Below are positions 51,570 to 62,559 of a DNA stretch of 64,000 bases, piece after piece (position 1 is the first letter of the stretch; the number at the start of each line of letters is the position of its first letter). Source of the DNA: Anaeramoeba ignava (taxonomy: Eukaryota > Metamonada > Anaeramoebidae); NCBI GenBank assembly GCA_028826165.1, contig JAPDFW010000056.1:124001-188000 (forward strand), given 5' to 3'. Below the pieces are notes generated by a model, which did not search any database, had not been told where the DNA came from, and was given only the letters and a program-made list of their open reading frames with translations. A program made the position numbers and the translations under genes.

Positions 51570-54500
51570 ATGGGATTATTTTGTCTTGGATTGGAAGGAA
51601 GTGCAAATAAATTAGGAGTAGGAATTGTAAAAGAAGATGGAACAATATTAGCAAATTTGAGAGAAACATATATTACTCCTCCTGGAGAAGGATTTATTCC
51701 AAGCAAAACTGCAAAACATCACAGCAAAAAAATTATTTATTTAATTAAAAAAGCTTTTTTAACTGCAAAAGTTTTACCAAAAGATATTGGTTTAATTGCT
51801 TATACTAAAGGTCCTGGAATGGGTGGTCCTCTTCAAAATGTTGCTATTGTTGCTAGAATGTTAAGTCAAATGTGGAATGTTCCTATTATTGGTGTTAACC
51901 ATTGTGTTGCTCGTTTGTTTCATAAACAAAATTATAAACAATTATTAACAAAAATTATTAAAAAAAATTATTAACAAATTTATAAACAAATTTATAAACA
52001 AAATTATAAACAAAATTATTAACAAAATTATAAACAAATTTATAAACAAAATTATTAACAAATTTATAAACAAATTTATAAACAAAATTATAAACAAATT
52101 TATAAACAAATTTATAAAAATAAAATTTTATAAAACAAAATTTATTAACAAAATTATAAAAAACAAATTTATTGAACAAAATTATAAACAAATTTATTAA
52201 TAAAATTATTAACAAAATTTATAAACAAATTTATTAACAAATTTATTAACAAAATTATAAACAAAATTATAAATAAAATTATTAACAAATTTATTAACAA
52301 AATTATAAACAAATTTATAAACAAATTTATAAACAAATTTATAAACAAAATTATTAATAAAAATTATTAACAAAATTATAAACAAATTTAATAAACAAAT
52401 TTATTAACAAATTTATTAACAAAATTATAAATAAAATTATAAACAAATTTATAAACAAAATTATTAACAAAATTATAAATAAAATTATTAACAAATTATA
52501 AACAAAATTATTAACAAATTTATAAACAAAATTATAAACAAATTTATAAAATTAAACAAATTTATAAACAAAATTATAAACAAATTTATAAACAAATTTA
52601 TAAACAAATTTATAAACAAAATTATAAACAAAAATTATTAACAAAATTATTAACAAACAAAAATTATTAACAAAATTATAAACAAAATTATTAACAAAAT
52701 TATTAACAAATTTATTAACAAATTTATAAACAAATTTATAAACAAATTTATTAACAAATTTATAAACAAATTTATAAACAAATTTATAAACAAAATTATA
52801 AACAAATTTATAAACAAAATTATAAACAAATTTATAAACAAAATTATTAACAAATTTATTAACAAAATTATTAATAAAATTATTAATAAAATTATAAACA
52901 AAATTATAAACAAAATTATTAACAAATTTATTAACAAATTTATTAACAAAATTATAAATAAAATTATTAACAAAATTCGAAATATAAAATAAATAGATAT
53001 TGAAATGGGTAGAATTGTAACAGGAGCTAAAGATCCAATAGTTCTTTATGTTTCAGGAGGAAATACACAAGTTATTGCATATTCTTTAAAAAAATATCGA
53101 ATATTTGGAGAAACTATTGATATTGCTGTAGGTAATTGTTTAGATAGATTTGCAAGAGCGATTAATTTATCTAATGATCCAAGTCCAGGATATAATATAG
53201 AACAAAAAGCAAAAGAAGGTGGAAATAATTTTATGTAAGAAATATTATAAAATATTATAAAATAAATAATATAAAATAAATAATATAAAAGAAATATTCT
53301 AAAATAAATATTACAAAATAAATATTCCAAAATAAATATTATAAAATATTATAAAAGAAATATTATAAAATAAATATTATAAAATAAATATTATAAAAGA
53401 AATATTATAAAATATATATTATAAAATAAATATTATAAAATAAATATTATAAAATAAATATTATAAGTTTCGGAAATTCCAAAATCCCTACCTAGCTTCT
53501 CCCAATATGGATAATGCTTTAGCCATGTTAATGACATTAAGAATTGGTTTTCTTTAGATAGTTTTTTCCGTCTCCTTCTTCTTCCTTTTGATTCGCAAAC
53601 TTCTTCAATTTTATGGAATAATTCCAGAAAAGGTTGAAATTCAAAATTCGTTAAAACTTTCAATCTTTGTTCTTTGCCAGCACTTTCAAGATAGTGATAA
53701 TTATGATTGTCTGCAATTTCCGATAAATTGTCATCTTCTGAATCAAACTCTTCGATTATGTTAGCCTCATTAGTGTTATGATTATTCTCATACCAATTAT
53801 CTTTAATCTCCATGTGAGAAAAAATGAAAAAAAAATTCATTAGCGAATTAATAGAAATTAGTGAATTAATAGAAATTAGTGAATTAATAGAAATTAGCGA
53901 ATTAATAAAAATTAGTGAATTAATAGAAATTAGCGAAGCAGATGAATTCGTCCGAAGGTTTAATAATTCCTGTTAGCCGAAATGAATTGGTTATTGTTAA
54001 TCCTAGAATAGAATTCCATATTTTGATACATCCTTCAGAAACTTTGGTTCTTTTTGTTTGAGCACAATCTAACTTATTTATAATGCCTGTTATTTCCTCC
54101 TTATATTTACCTTTAAATTGTCTAAAAATCAATTTATCCAAGGGACGAAGTTGACCTGTCATATTTTGTGGAATCAATTCAATAAGGACTTCCTTTTTTT
54201 TGGCAAATTCAATGAAAGTGGAATTTATATGAGTTTTGAAATTATCTACGATCAAAACACAAGGAGTCTGAACATTGGGTAAAAAACTGGATTTAAATCA
54301 ATCATATTGTGTTCTTTTTGTCATCCAAACACTTTTTTTTGCAAAAAAAGTTCCATTATGTACATCTTCTCTCATCCACTTTTTGGCATATTTGCCTTCT
54401 TTGAAAATAAAACCTAATGGGAGTTTATTACCATCTCCAGCAATACAACCAATCAGTGTACATGATTGTTTTTGATTTATTTTGTTTCTTGCTAATACTT

Positions 54501-56146
54501 GCTTTTTTCCTCTTGGAGATAATGTAGTTTCTCTTGTATAATCATACTGAAGATTACTCTCATTTATGTTCCAAATATTTTCAGGACGATAATTTTGATA
54601 TAATTTCTCACATCTTAAATGAAACTTTTCTGTTTCTGAAATATCGTCAAAATCTGAGGGAGAACTTGATGAAGACATGCTTTTCTGATGACTAAATTAT
54701 GTCTTCGATTAAATCTGTGACACCAACTTTTTGAAAGACTTGAACCTTTATTTCCCAGAGATCTCCTTCTAGATTCATTCCGCACATCTTTGTAAGTCAC
54801 AATATTGCCCTCTCTCCTTTAATCCAAGATCCATTTGAGTAACTGAAGTTATTGTTTTTGTTCAACTTACATTTAGTTTTCCTGGTTTGCCTTCACTCTT
54901 GATTCTCTTGTGTTTGGTGGTAAAGGTGAATATGAAACACACTTTTGATATCTATTATTAAGAGTAGATCTTGGGATATGAGAATCCTCTGCAACTCGCT
55001 TTATTCCACCATATCCAATTTCTTCAATTTTGTAAAATAATTCTTCCCAATTTACACCTTGATATGATCTTCTTTTTCTTGGAATTTTTATAGGAGATGA
55101 ATTCGAACTCTTCTTAATCTTTCACACTCGTGCCATGATCCCTTATGTATGAAAAAATTTTCAACAACAAAAAAAATAATTTTTTCTAAGATTTTTTCAA
55201 TTAGATTAACTCTAATAGGTTCTCCATAACATATATAATAGGTGTTATGGAGCTTATCCATTTTTCTTTTAGTCATCGAAATGAAGAGAAAAATCAAAAA
55301 AAATAAATTTTTTTTAGAAACAAAAATGAAAATTTTTGAATTTGAAAAAAAAGTTTTTTATTAAATTAAGAATAATAAAAATAAATATTTCAAAATAAAT
55401 ATTATAAAATAAATATTATAAAATAAATATTCCAAAATAAATATTCCAAAATAAATATTATAAAATAAATATTATAAAATAAATATTATAAAATAAATAT
55501 TACAAAATAAATATTATAAAATAAATATTTAAAAATAAATATTCCAAAATAAATATTACAAAATAAATATTATAAAATAAATATTCCAAAATAAAATATT
55601 ATAAAATATTATAAAATATTCCAAAATAAATATTATAAAATAAATATTATAAAATATTCCAAAAAAAATATTGAAAACAAATATTTAAAAATATTGAAAA
55701 TAAAAAGATCACTCCCATATTCAGTTAAGGGAATGGACGTCTCTTTTTCAGGAATACTCAGTTATATCGAAAGCAACGGATTGGAATTATTACAAAAAGG
55801 AGAATGCACAGTTGAAGATTTATGCTTTTCCTTACAAGAAACAATATTCGCAATGCTCGTAGAAATAACAGAAAGAGCAATGGCTCATTGCCAAAAAAAT
55901 GAAGTACTAATTGTTGGTGGTGTTGGTTCTAACGTAAGATTGCAAGAAATGATTAAATTAATGGTTGAAGAACGTTCAGGTAAAATATTTTCAATGGATG
56001 AAAGATATTGTATTGATAACGGTGCAATGATTGGTTACACTGGAATTCTAATGTATTTAAATGGCGCTCGCGAAAATGTTGAAAATACTTTTGTAACTCA
56101 AAGATTTAGAACGGATGAAGTTGATGCAAATTGGAGAGAAGATTAA
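51570..56146 (+). CDS. KAE1/OSGEP tRNA N6-threonylcarbamoyladenosine transferase, KEOPS subunit (3 exons)
   Basis: Transfers the threonylcarbamoyl group to A37 of ANN-decoding tRNAs, as part of KEOPS. Exons: 51570-51912, 52997-53234, 55708-56146; product 339 residues (human OSGEP 335). Marks: [34 protein letters not shown] and the metal-binding HCVAH. Its second His codon (C|AT) is split by intron 1. Further marks are [112 protein letters not shown] and [15 protein letters not shown]. All active-site motifs are intact once spliced. The absence of an N-terminal transit peptide fits the cytosolic KAE1 rather than the mitochondrial QRI7 form. Intron 2 (2473 bp) holds dead transposase genes in antisense. 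Confidence 0.96.
51955..52985. repeat. 12-bp satellite filling KAE1 intron 1, unit ATAAACAAATTT
   Basis: About 1 kb of ATAAACAAATTT/ATTAACAAAATT units. The intron begins GTTTGTTTCATAAACAAAAT, so the repeat starts within 12 bp of the exon. Confidence 0.94.
53240..53465. repeat. Satellite at the 5' end of KAE1 intron 2 (AAATAAATATTATA)
   Basis: 14-16-bp units. The same family reappears at 55370-55690 on the other side of the transposase relics, so the mobile DNA appears to have landed in one continuous intron satellite. Confidence 0.9.
53466..53813 (-). pseudogene. N-terminal piece of a DDE_Tnp_4-type (Harbinger/IS5-like) transposase
   Basis: The frame starts [11 protein letters not shown] (53813) and contains [20 protein letters not shown] followed by [19 protein letters not shown]. 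This is the helix-turn-helix found in front of DDE_Tnp_4 transposases. The protein stops being recognisable at about 53475, where the intron satellite begins; the whole DDE catalytic domain is absent. It is therefore a truncated, non-autonomous relic in an intron, antisense to KAE1. Confidence 0.75.
53838..53935. repeat. 18-bp tandem repeat, unit AATTAGTGAATTAATAGA
   Basis: About five copies (AATTAGCGAATT variants) exactly between the two transposase relics. Confidence 0.85.
53920..55300 (-). mobile_element. Dead pogo/Tigger-like (CENP-B-type) DDE transposase gene
   Basis: Pieces in order on the minus strand: a psq-type helix-turn-helix near 54900-55080 ([37 protein letters not shown]), a CENP-B/Tc5-type DNA-binding domain near 54680-54830 ([20 protein letters not shown]), then the DDE_1 catalytic region 53920-54678. 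The last has [43 protein letters not shown] and [13 protein letters not shown]. Breaks: a frame change after CERLRR (55088), another at about 54670, an in-frame TGA at about 54293 where a Trp is expected, and further damage near 54800-54890. The first catalytic Asp position (usually NxDE) reads NINE, while the second (VDN) and third (PLD) Asp remain. Described as broken; no terminal inverted repeats were located by eye. Confidence 0.82.
55370..55695. repeat. Satellite at the 3' end of KAE1 intron 2 (AAATAAATATTATA/CCA)
   Basis: Same family as 53240-53465, ending at the splice acceptor ATAAAAAG. Confidence 0.9.
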
Positions 56147-56320
56147 ATTTTAATTCTTATTTTTAATTCTAATTCAAATTCAATAAAATTATTTTTTTTC
56201 CAAATTAAATTAAAATCAAAGTTAAAAATGGATTTGTTTCTTATTTATTGATTTGAAAAATTTCATTTTATTAAAAGTAAATGAAAAAAAAAGTTTGATT
56301 TTCTTATTATTAATTAATTT

Positions 56321-57940
56321 TTAAATGAAATAAGTTTCAACTTCATCAACAACCCATGAATTAAAAGAACCAGCTAAATAACTTTTACCTTCATTTGTAT
56401 TATAAGTAATTCCATTAGGTAGATTATAACTATAACCAATATTTGAATAACCAGGTTGTAAATTAGAAGATAACCAAAAATCATTTCCATAAGTTCCATC
56501 ACCAAACATTGGACCATAACTTAAACCAGAATAAATTGCATGACTTTGTTTATATGTAAACTTTGCAGGTATTCTATCTCCTTTATCATTTCTTAATGAA
56601 AAAATAAATGCATTTGAATCATTAATTCTTCCTGTATCTCCATTAAATCCAACTTGAGTAAAACCTCCAAAAATAAAATTATCTGTTGTTTTGATAATAA
56701 CTAATGTTTTTCCTTTCCCATCAACTGCTTTATGCCAATTTTGAGAATTAAATCCATTTTTTTTTGCTGAAAATCCTTTTTTCATTTTAGAAAAAAAATC
56801 ATTATCATTTATCCATTCTTGTAATTTCTTAACATATTCTTCTTCTATAATAATTCTTGTTTCTGAAAATTGAGGAAAATTCTTTTTGATTGGTTCCAAT
56901 TTCTTTTCATATTCCAAATCTTTTTGATATTGATCTCCATATTTATCAAAAATAGGTTTCATTTTCTCAATCTCTTTCTTCCATTTCTCTTCCATTTCAA
57001 TTTTCATTTGTTGATTTTCTTTCTCTTTGTTTTCAATTTCTTTGTTTTTATCTTCAATTTCTTTCTTCCATTTCTCTTCAATTTCCTTTTGATTATCTTG
57101 AATAACTTTGTTTTGAATATCAACTAAAAAAGATTTAGGAAAAAAATCAAATTGTTTTAATTTATCAAAATCTTGTTTTGAAATTGAATCTTTATCAAAT
57201 AATGAAAAAAAAGAATGAAATAATCTTTTCTTTGAATTCATTTTGTGTTCATATTTCCTTAATTTTAATTTTTTATTTCTTTTTTCAATCCAATTATTTA
57301 AAAATTGAAAAAAATCAAATTGAAAAATTTCTTTTTTTTGTTGTTTAAATTGAATAAATTTGATAATTTCTTCTTTAGTTAAATTGAATAAATTCTCATT
57401 ATTTTGAATTTGGGAAAAATTTTGATTTATTAATTCAAAACATTTTATTTCAATTTCATTTGAATTTAAATTTCGATTTTGGAATAAAAATTGGAAAAAA
57501 TTTGAATAATTAATTGAATTTAAGATTTTTTTTTGAATAAATTCTTTCAATAAATTTAATTTAAAATAAATTGAAATTTCCAATAATTGAATAAGATTTT
57601 CTTTATTCTCAAAAGAAATATTTCCATAATAAATATAACTCAAAATTGATTCCATTTCTTTTTTATTAAATTGATTTAAAGAAATAGAAAGAGATTCTTG
57701 CCTTAATGATTCATTAAAAAAAGGAGATCTTGAAGATAAAATTGATTTATGAACTTTAATTTCAAAAGGATTTGATTTATTCTCAACAAAAATTGAAAAA
57801 TCTTTAAATGAATTTCCATTTAAAAGGTTTGAATAATCTTTAATTAAATTTTTTGTTACTTTTTTTTCTAAATTTTTCATTTCATTTTGATTTTGATTTT
57901 GATTTGCATTTTGAATTTGGTTATTATTATTGTTATCCAT
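56321..57940 (-). CDS. BTB-TLDc protein, copy A
   Basis: Single exon, 539 residues. After an N/Q-rich start (residues 1-22) a BTB domain spans about 35-125 (FKDFSIFVENKSNPFEIKVH, KSILSSRSPFF, ILSYIYYGNISF), followed by a BACK-like helical region to about 230. A long charged coiled coil follows at about 275-350 (KWKKEIEDKNKEIENKEKEN). The TLDc domain fills 365-539 (KMKKGFSAKKNGFNSQNWHK, TLVIIKTTDNFIFGGFTQVG, NAFIFSLRND, FWLSSNLQ, SYLAGSFNSWVVDEVETYF). TLDc proteins are linked to oxidative-stress response and V-ATPase regulation; BTB-TLDc fusions may be Cullin-3 adaptors. The substrate is not known. Convergent with KAE1. Confidence 0.92.
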   Translation of the reverse strand: MDNNNNNQIQNANQNQNQNEMKNLEKKVTKNLIKDYSNLLNGNSFKDFSIFVENKSNPFEIKVHKSILSSRSPFFNESLRQESLSISLNQFNKKEMESILSYIYYGNISFENKENLIQLLEISIYFKLNLLKEFIQKKILNSINYSNFFQFLFQNRNLNSNEIEIKCFELINQNFSQIQNNENLFNLTKEEIIKFIQFKQQKKEIFQFDFFQFLNNWIEKRNKKLKLRKYEHKMNSKKRLFHSFFSLFDKDSISKQDFDKLKQFDFFPKSFLVDIQNKVIQDNQKEIEEKWKKEIEDKNKEIENKEKENQQMKIEMEEKWKKEIEKMKPIFDKYGDQYQKDLEYEKKLEPIKKNFPQFSETRIIIEEEYVKKLQEWINDNDFFSKMKKGFSAKKNGFNSQNWHKAVDGKGKTLVIIKTTDNFIFGGFTQVGFNGDTGRINDSNAFIFSLRNDKGDRIPAKFTYKQSHAIYSGLSYGPMFGDGTYGNDFWLSSNLQPGYSNIGYSYNLPNGITYNTNEGKSYLAGSFNSWVVDEVETYFI

Positions 57941-59890
57941 TTTGTTTTTTGTGTTTTTTTGTTTTGTGTTTGTTGTTTTTTGTTTTTTTTAAAAAAAAAG
58001 GAAAAAAATGAAAAAATTTTTAATTATAATTAATTTATTATTTTGCAATAAAATTAATTAAGAAATAATTTTAAAAAAGAATTTATTATTAATATTAAAT
58101 TAATATTATTAAAAATAAAAAGATAAATTTAATTAAAATATTTTATTTATTAATTTACTTAATTTTTAATAATAATTAATTTATTATTTTGCAATAAAAT
58201 TTATCAAAAAATGATTTAAAAAATTTTATTTATTTTTTTCATTTTTTTCATTTTTTTTTTTAATTAAAAAATTAAAAGAAAAAGAAAAATCAAATAAAAA
58301 TTTCAAAAACAAAATTATAAAAAAATAAAGAGAAAATGCTAATTAAAAATGTAAAATAATTTATTTATATAATTTATAAAAACAATTTTTAATAATAATT
58401 AATTATTAAAATGATTTAAAAATAAATATAAATTTTAAAAATAAAAATAATTAAATTAATTTAATTTTATTAAAAAAAAAAAAATAAATTTAATTAAAAT
58501 AATATTAAATAATAATATTTAACTAATTTTAAATTATTAACTTATTTTGAAATAAAATTAATAAAAATAAAAAATAATTTTATTATTTATTTTTATTATT
58601 AAATTAATAATAAAAATATTTAAATTTAATTAAAATATTAAATTTTTAATAAAAATAAAAAATAATAAAAATTAAATTATAAAATGTAAAATAATTTATT
58701 TATACAATTTATAAAAAGATTTTATTATTTATTTTCCTTATTAAAAATAAAAATAAAGAAATAAATTTGAAATATTTTAGATAAATATTTACTTAATTTT
58801 TAATTATAATTAATTTATTATTTTGTAATAAAATTAATTAAGAAATGATTTTAAAAAGAATTTATTATCTAAATTAATTCAAAATTATTTAAAAATAAAG
58901 AAATAATTTAAATTAAAAAATTAGATAAATATTTTACTTAATTTTTAATAATAATTAATTTAATATTTTGCAATAAAATTAATTAAGAAATAATTTTAAA
59001 AAAGAATTTATTATTAATATTAAATTAATATTATTAAAAATAAAAAGATAAATTTAATTAAAATATTTTATTTAAAAATTTTATTTAATTTTTAATTATA
59101 ATTAATTTATTATTTTGCAATAAAATTTATCAAGAAATAATTTAAAAATTTTATTTTTTTTTTTCATTTTTTTTTTAATTAAAAATTAAAAAGAAAAAGA
59201 AAAATCAAATAAAAATTCCAAAAACAAAATTATAAAAAAAAATAAAGAGAAAATGCTAATTAAAATGTAAAATAATTTATTTATATAATTTATAAAAAGA
59301 ATTTATTATTAATATTAATTCAAAAATGATTTAAAAAATAAATATAAATTTAAATAAAAATAAATTTAATTAATTTAATTTCATTTCCAAAAAAATAAAA
59401 TAATATTAACTAATATTAAATAATAATATTTAACTAATTTTAAAGTATAACTTATTTTGAAATAAATTAATAATATAGAATATAATTTTATTATTTATTT
59501 TAATTAAATTATTAATAAAATATTTTAATCAATTTTAGTATAAATTTAATCAAAAATAAAATAATAAAAATTAAAATTAAAATGTAAAATAATTTATTTA
59601 TACAATTTATAAAAAGATTTTATTATTTAAATTAATTCAAAATTTATTTCAAATTAAAAATAGAGATGTTAAAAATAATAACGAAGAAATTAAAACTGAA
59701 GAAATATTTAGATTTTATTATTAAAGAAAATTTCAAATTTTTTGCTTCAAGAATGTTCTGAAATTGCTGATTCTATCCAAGAAACAATTACTACAAAATT
59801 TTAGAAAATTGATGATGGTTATTATCCAATAGTAAATTATTTTAATTTTAATTTTGATTTTGATTTTGATTTTGATTTTATTAAGGAAAT
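57941..59890. other. AT-rich spacer with a 0.92-kb imperfect direct duplication
   Basis: About 58020-58930 is repeated at about 58945-59660 (offset 917-935 bp). The landmark ATTTTGCAATAAAATTAATT occurs at about 58040 and 58975, with variants at about 58187, 58825 and 59114. AAAGAGAAAATGCTAATTAA occurs at about 58328 and 59245. No gene is supported. At 59735-59830 (+) a short coding-like stretch (LLQECSEIADSIQETITT, then a stop and KIDDGYYPI) may be a relic I cannot identify. Confidence 0.7.
58001..58020 (-). promoter_or_regulatory. T-rich upstream element (BTB-TLDc copy A)
   Basis: Minus strand reads AAAATTTTTTCATTTTTTTC, the cleanest copy of the element, 61 bp upstream of the ATG at 57940. 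Confidence 0.5.
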
Positions 59891-61953
59891 CTTAAGTGAG
59901 ATTGCATGTTTCTTGAAAAATAAGAAATGAAAAAAAATAAAAAATAAGAAAAGAAAAGTAAGTAGAACACCTCATTTTTCGATTATATTTAGTCACTCTC
60001 TGTTGAGTTTTCCATCCTGAGTTGATACCCATTTCTTGTTGTCTTGCTAAAAATAGGTATTTTTGAATAATTTTCAAGTTTTGATTTTCCCATATTTGAT
60101 CATTTCTTTCTCTCTCATTTGTGAAGATGGGAAGATCTAAGATTAGGAATTCTGAGTTTGGCTTTACATTTGATTCTTTCATCTTTGGGCAGAATGAACG
60201 CAACAGTATTTGAAAGAGAATTTAAAAAATTTTTGTAAATCAATGGTTGATTTGATGCCTTTAAACGTGACCTTCATATGTGCTATGTCACCGAAATGTT
60301 GGTCACAATGACTTTTTCCAATGATAACTAATGAAAAAAGAAATTTTGATGGATCGGAACAAAGAAGAAAATGAACAAATCATTTCGGAAACTACGACAT
60401 TATTTTTAATTGATCCTCCACCATCCGCAAAAACAGCAAGTTTCTTAGAAGAAAAAGCTTCCTTATGAGGGTGAAATTTAAAAACTTCCTGTTGGAATTT
60501 TATTATCGAATCTCTAACAAATTCTTGGTTCTAAAAAGAAATTAATTAGTGAAAAAACAAATAATTTTTATAAATAGATCTTACTTTTGTTGTATTCTCT
60601 GAGAGAAAATCGAAATAAGTTAATTGATCTTCACCCATTAATGTGAAATTTAATAAAGCTCAAGATTTGGCTTTCTTGAAAGTTTACAGAAAAATTAACG
60701 ATCAAAACAACCACATCAAGATCCGCTACTTGCTTGTAAAAGTTCCGCATTTTCTTCACTTTTCTTAGGTGTCTCTTTTTTTATGTGCGTTCGAACAGAG
60801 GGGACAAATAAAAAATAATTGTGAACCATGCTTGAAACTGAAATTAGTTTTCACAATTGAACAAAAAAGAGAATATGAAATGAATTTTTTATTTTGTTAA
60901 AGTGGAATGAAAAACTGGAACATTTTTTCTTCCATAAAAATTAATCGAACAAAAAGTTTCCAAAATTTCAAAAATGAAAAGAATCATTTGATCTTTTGGA
61001 TTTAAATCAACGAGTTCTAATTTTGATAGTATTTTTAACTTGCCTGACAGATTTGTTTGATGTTTATTCGAATTTAAGTGCCGGATCAATTAGATCTATT
61101 CTTCTGAAACAACCAGAAAAGTCTGCAAAACCCAAAATGGCTGTGAAATCCAACAAAGCATCAATTTCTCGCGGTCTGGAATCTCTCATATAATATCTTT
61201 TCTAAGTTTTGCTATTCTTTTCACTTCTGTCCAATAATTTGTTCTACTTTGATTACCTATTTCTATTCCTCTCATAGTATCTCTCCACCTTTTCCTCAAA
61301 GCTTGCTTCCAATCATATTTACTTTTTGAGTCAAATCCTGTTAAATTAATTCCAATCTTCAGTTTTTGTATCTATATGAATGAGACTTCTTAAATTTTTC
61401 TTTTATATTTTTAATTGTTGGAATACCGAGAATCGATTCCTAAGATGAATTTGTTTTCCTAATTCTTCCATTATTATATCTTGGGATTGTTGTTTTGTTG
61501 GTTGATAGTATTCTTTTCTTTATTTTGATGTAAATCTGTTTCAATATACTTTTGCAATTTAGATTCGGAGCGTATTGTTAAAACTTTGTTACATGTCTTA
61601 CAGAAGATTTGATTGCCGACAATTTTGAAGTTTATTCTTTGTGAGATTATTTGTTGTAAGGGTGATGACATGTTCACATTTCCATAATATCGTGTGCATT
61701 CCATTGTTATAAAACTTCCTTCTTTTTTTGCTTTATTTTCTTGAACAAAACATAAAAATTGGTTATAACAAAATTCTGAGTCTATTTTCACTTTTTTGTT
61801 ATTGATAAAATACTAAGCCATCAATTTTTTTTCTTTTCCAAAAACTTGTTTCAGATTTTGTTCAAATTCTTGAAATGTATCTGGGATTTTGAATGCTGAA
61901 AAATCGTCTTGAAAAGAAATACCTACTTCTGGAGCTATAGAATATGCTCTGTT

Positions 61954-62128
61954 TCGATTTTTGATTTTTGATTTTTGATTTTTGATTTTTGATTTTTGAT
62001 TTTTGATTTTTGATTTTTGATTTTTGATTTTTGATTTTTGATTTTTGATTTTTGATTTTTGATTTTTGATTTTTGATTTTTGATTTTTGATTTTTGATTT
62101 TTGATTTTTGATTTTTGATTTTTGATTT
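61954..62128. repeat. 7-bp tandem repeat TTTTTGA inside the decayed gene
   Basis: About 24 copies. Seven is not a multiple of three, so copy number decides which downstream frame is read. At the present length the 5' frame enters KQSIFYSSRSRYFF rather than the conserved-looking PB1-like frame. Confidence 0.92.
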
Positions 62129-62279
62129 CGAATTAGATTTTGTTGATGTTGAATTTGTTGATGTTGAATTGGATTCTGTTGATGTTGAATGTTTTGATTT
62201 TGATTTTGATTTTGTTGATGTTGAATTTGTTGATGCTGATTTTATTGATTTTGTTGATGTTGAATTGGATTCTGTTGAT

Positions 62280-62342
62280 TTTGATTTTGATTTTGATTTT
62301 GATTTTGATTTTGATTTTGATTTTGATTTTGATTTTGATTTT
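62280..62342. repeat. 6-bp repeat GATTTT encoding (SK)n on the minus strand
   Basis: Ten or so copies near the start of the decayed gene. Same hexamer class as in the Chk2-like kinase tail. Confidence 0.85.
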
Positions 62343-62559
62343 AATATCATGTGAATTTGCGGAATTTTTTGATATGTCTCTTCATCTGTGTGAATTAAAA
62401 GTTGTGAATTTGTTTCTATTTCTTTTTGACTTCCCATCATCACAACAAAAAAATGAAAATAATGAAAATAAAAATATTTTTGTTTTTTTTGGAAATTAAA
62501 TTTATATAAAAAATAAGAATAAATTTAAATTAATAATTAATTTAATTTTCTTTTTTATT

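Larger units (their letters stand above)
59892..62443 (-). pseudogene. Decayed gene with PB1-like, zinc-finger and transposase-like parts
   Basis: Minus-strand coding pieces lie in order. 62443-62130: MMMGSQKEIETNSQ, then (SK)n and ST repeats. 61960-62128: a 7-bp repeat reading KIKNQKS. 61474-61930: FQDDFSAFKIPDTFQEFEQN, an in-frame TAG after KEKKLMA, then YFINNKKVKIDSEFCYNQFL (PB1-like) and a zinc-finger-like segment NQIFCKTCNKVL with a later His. About 61060-61190: RDSRPREIDALLDFTAILGF. 60889-61080: NLSGKLKILSKLELVDLNPK. 60230-60650: GEDQLTYFDFLSENTTK, a 55-bp intron, NQEFVRDSIIKFQQEVFKF, LAVFADGGGSIKN, a shift, then KSHCDQHFGDIAHMKV. Asp-Gly-Gly and a Lys-Ser-x-Cys-Asp motif suggest an RNase-H-fold transposase-like protein. 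59892-60203 adds SGWKTQQRVTKYNRK. Multiple stops and shifts make it non-functional as a single frame. Family assignment is inference. Confidence 0.5.
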
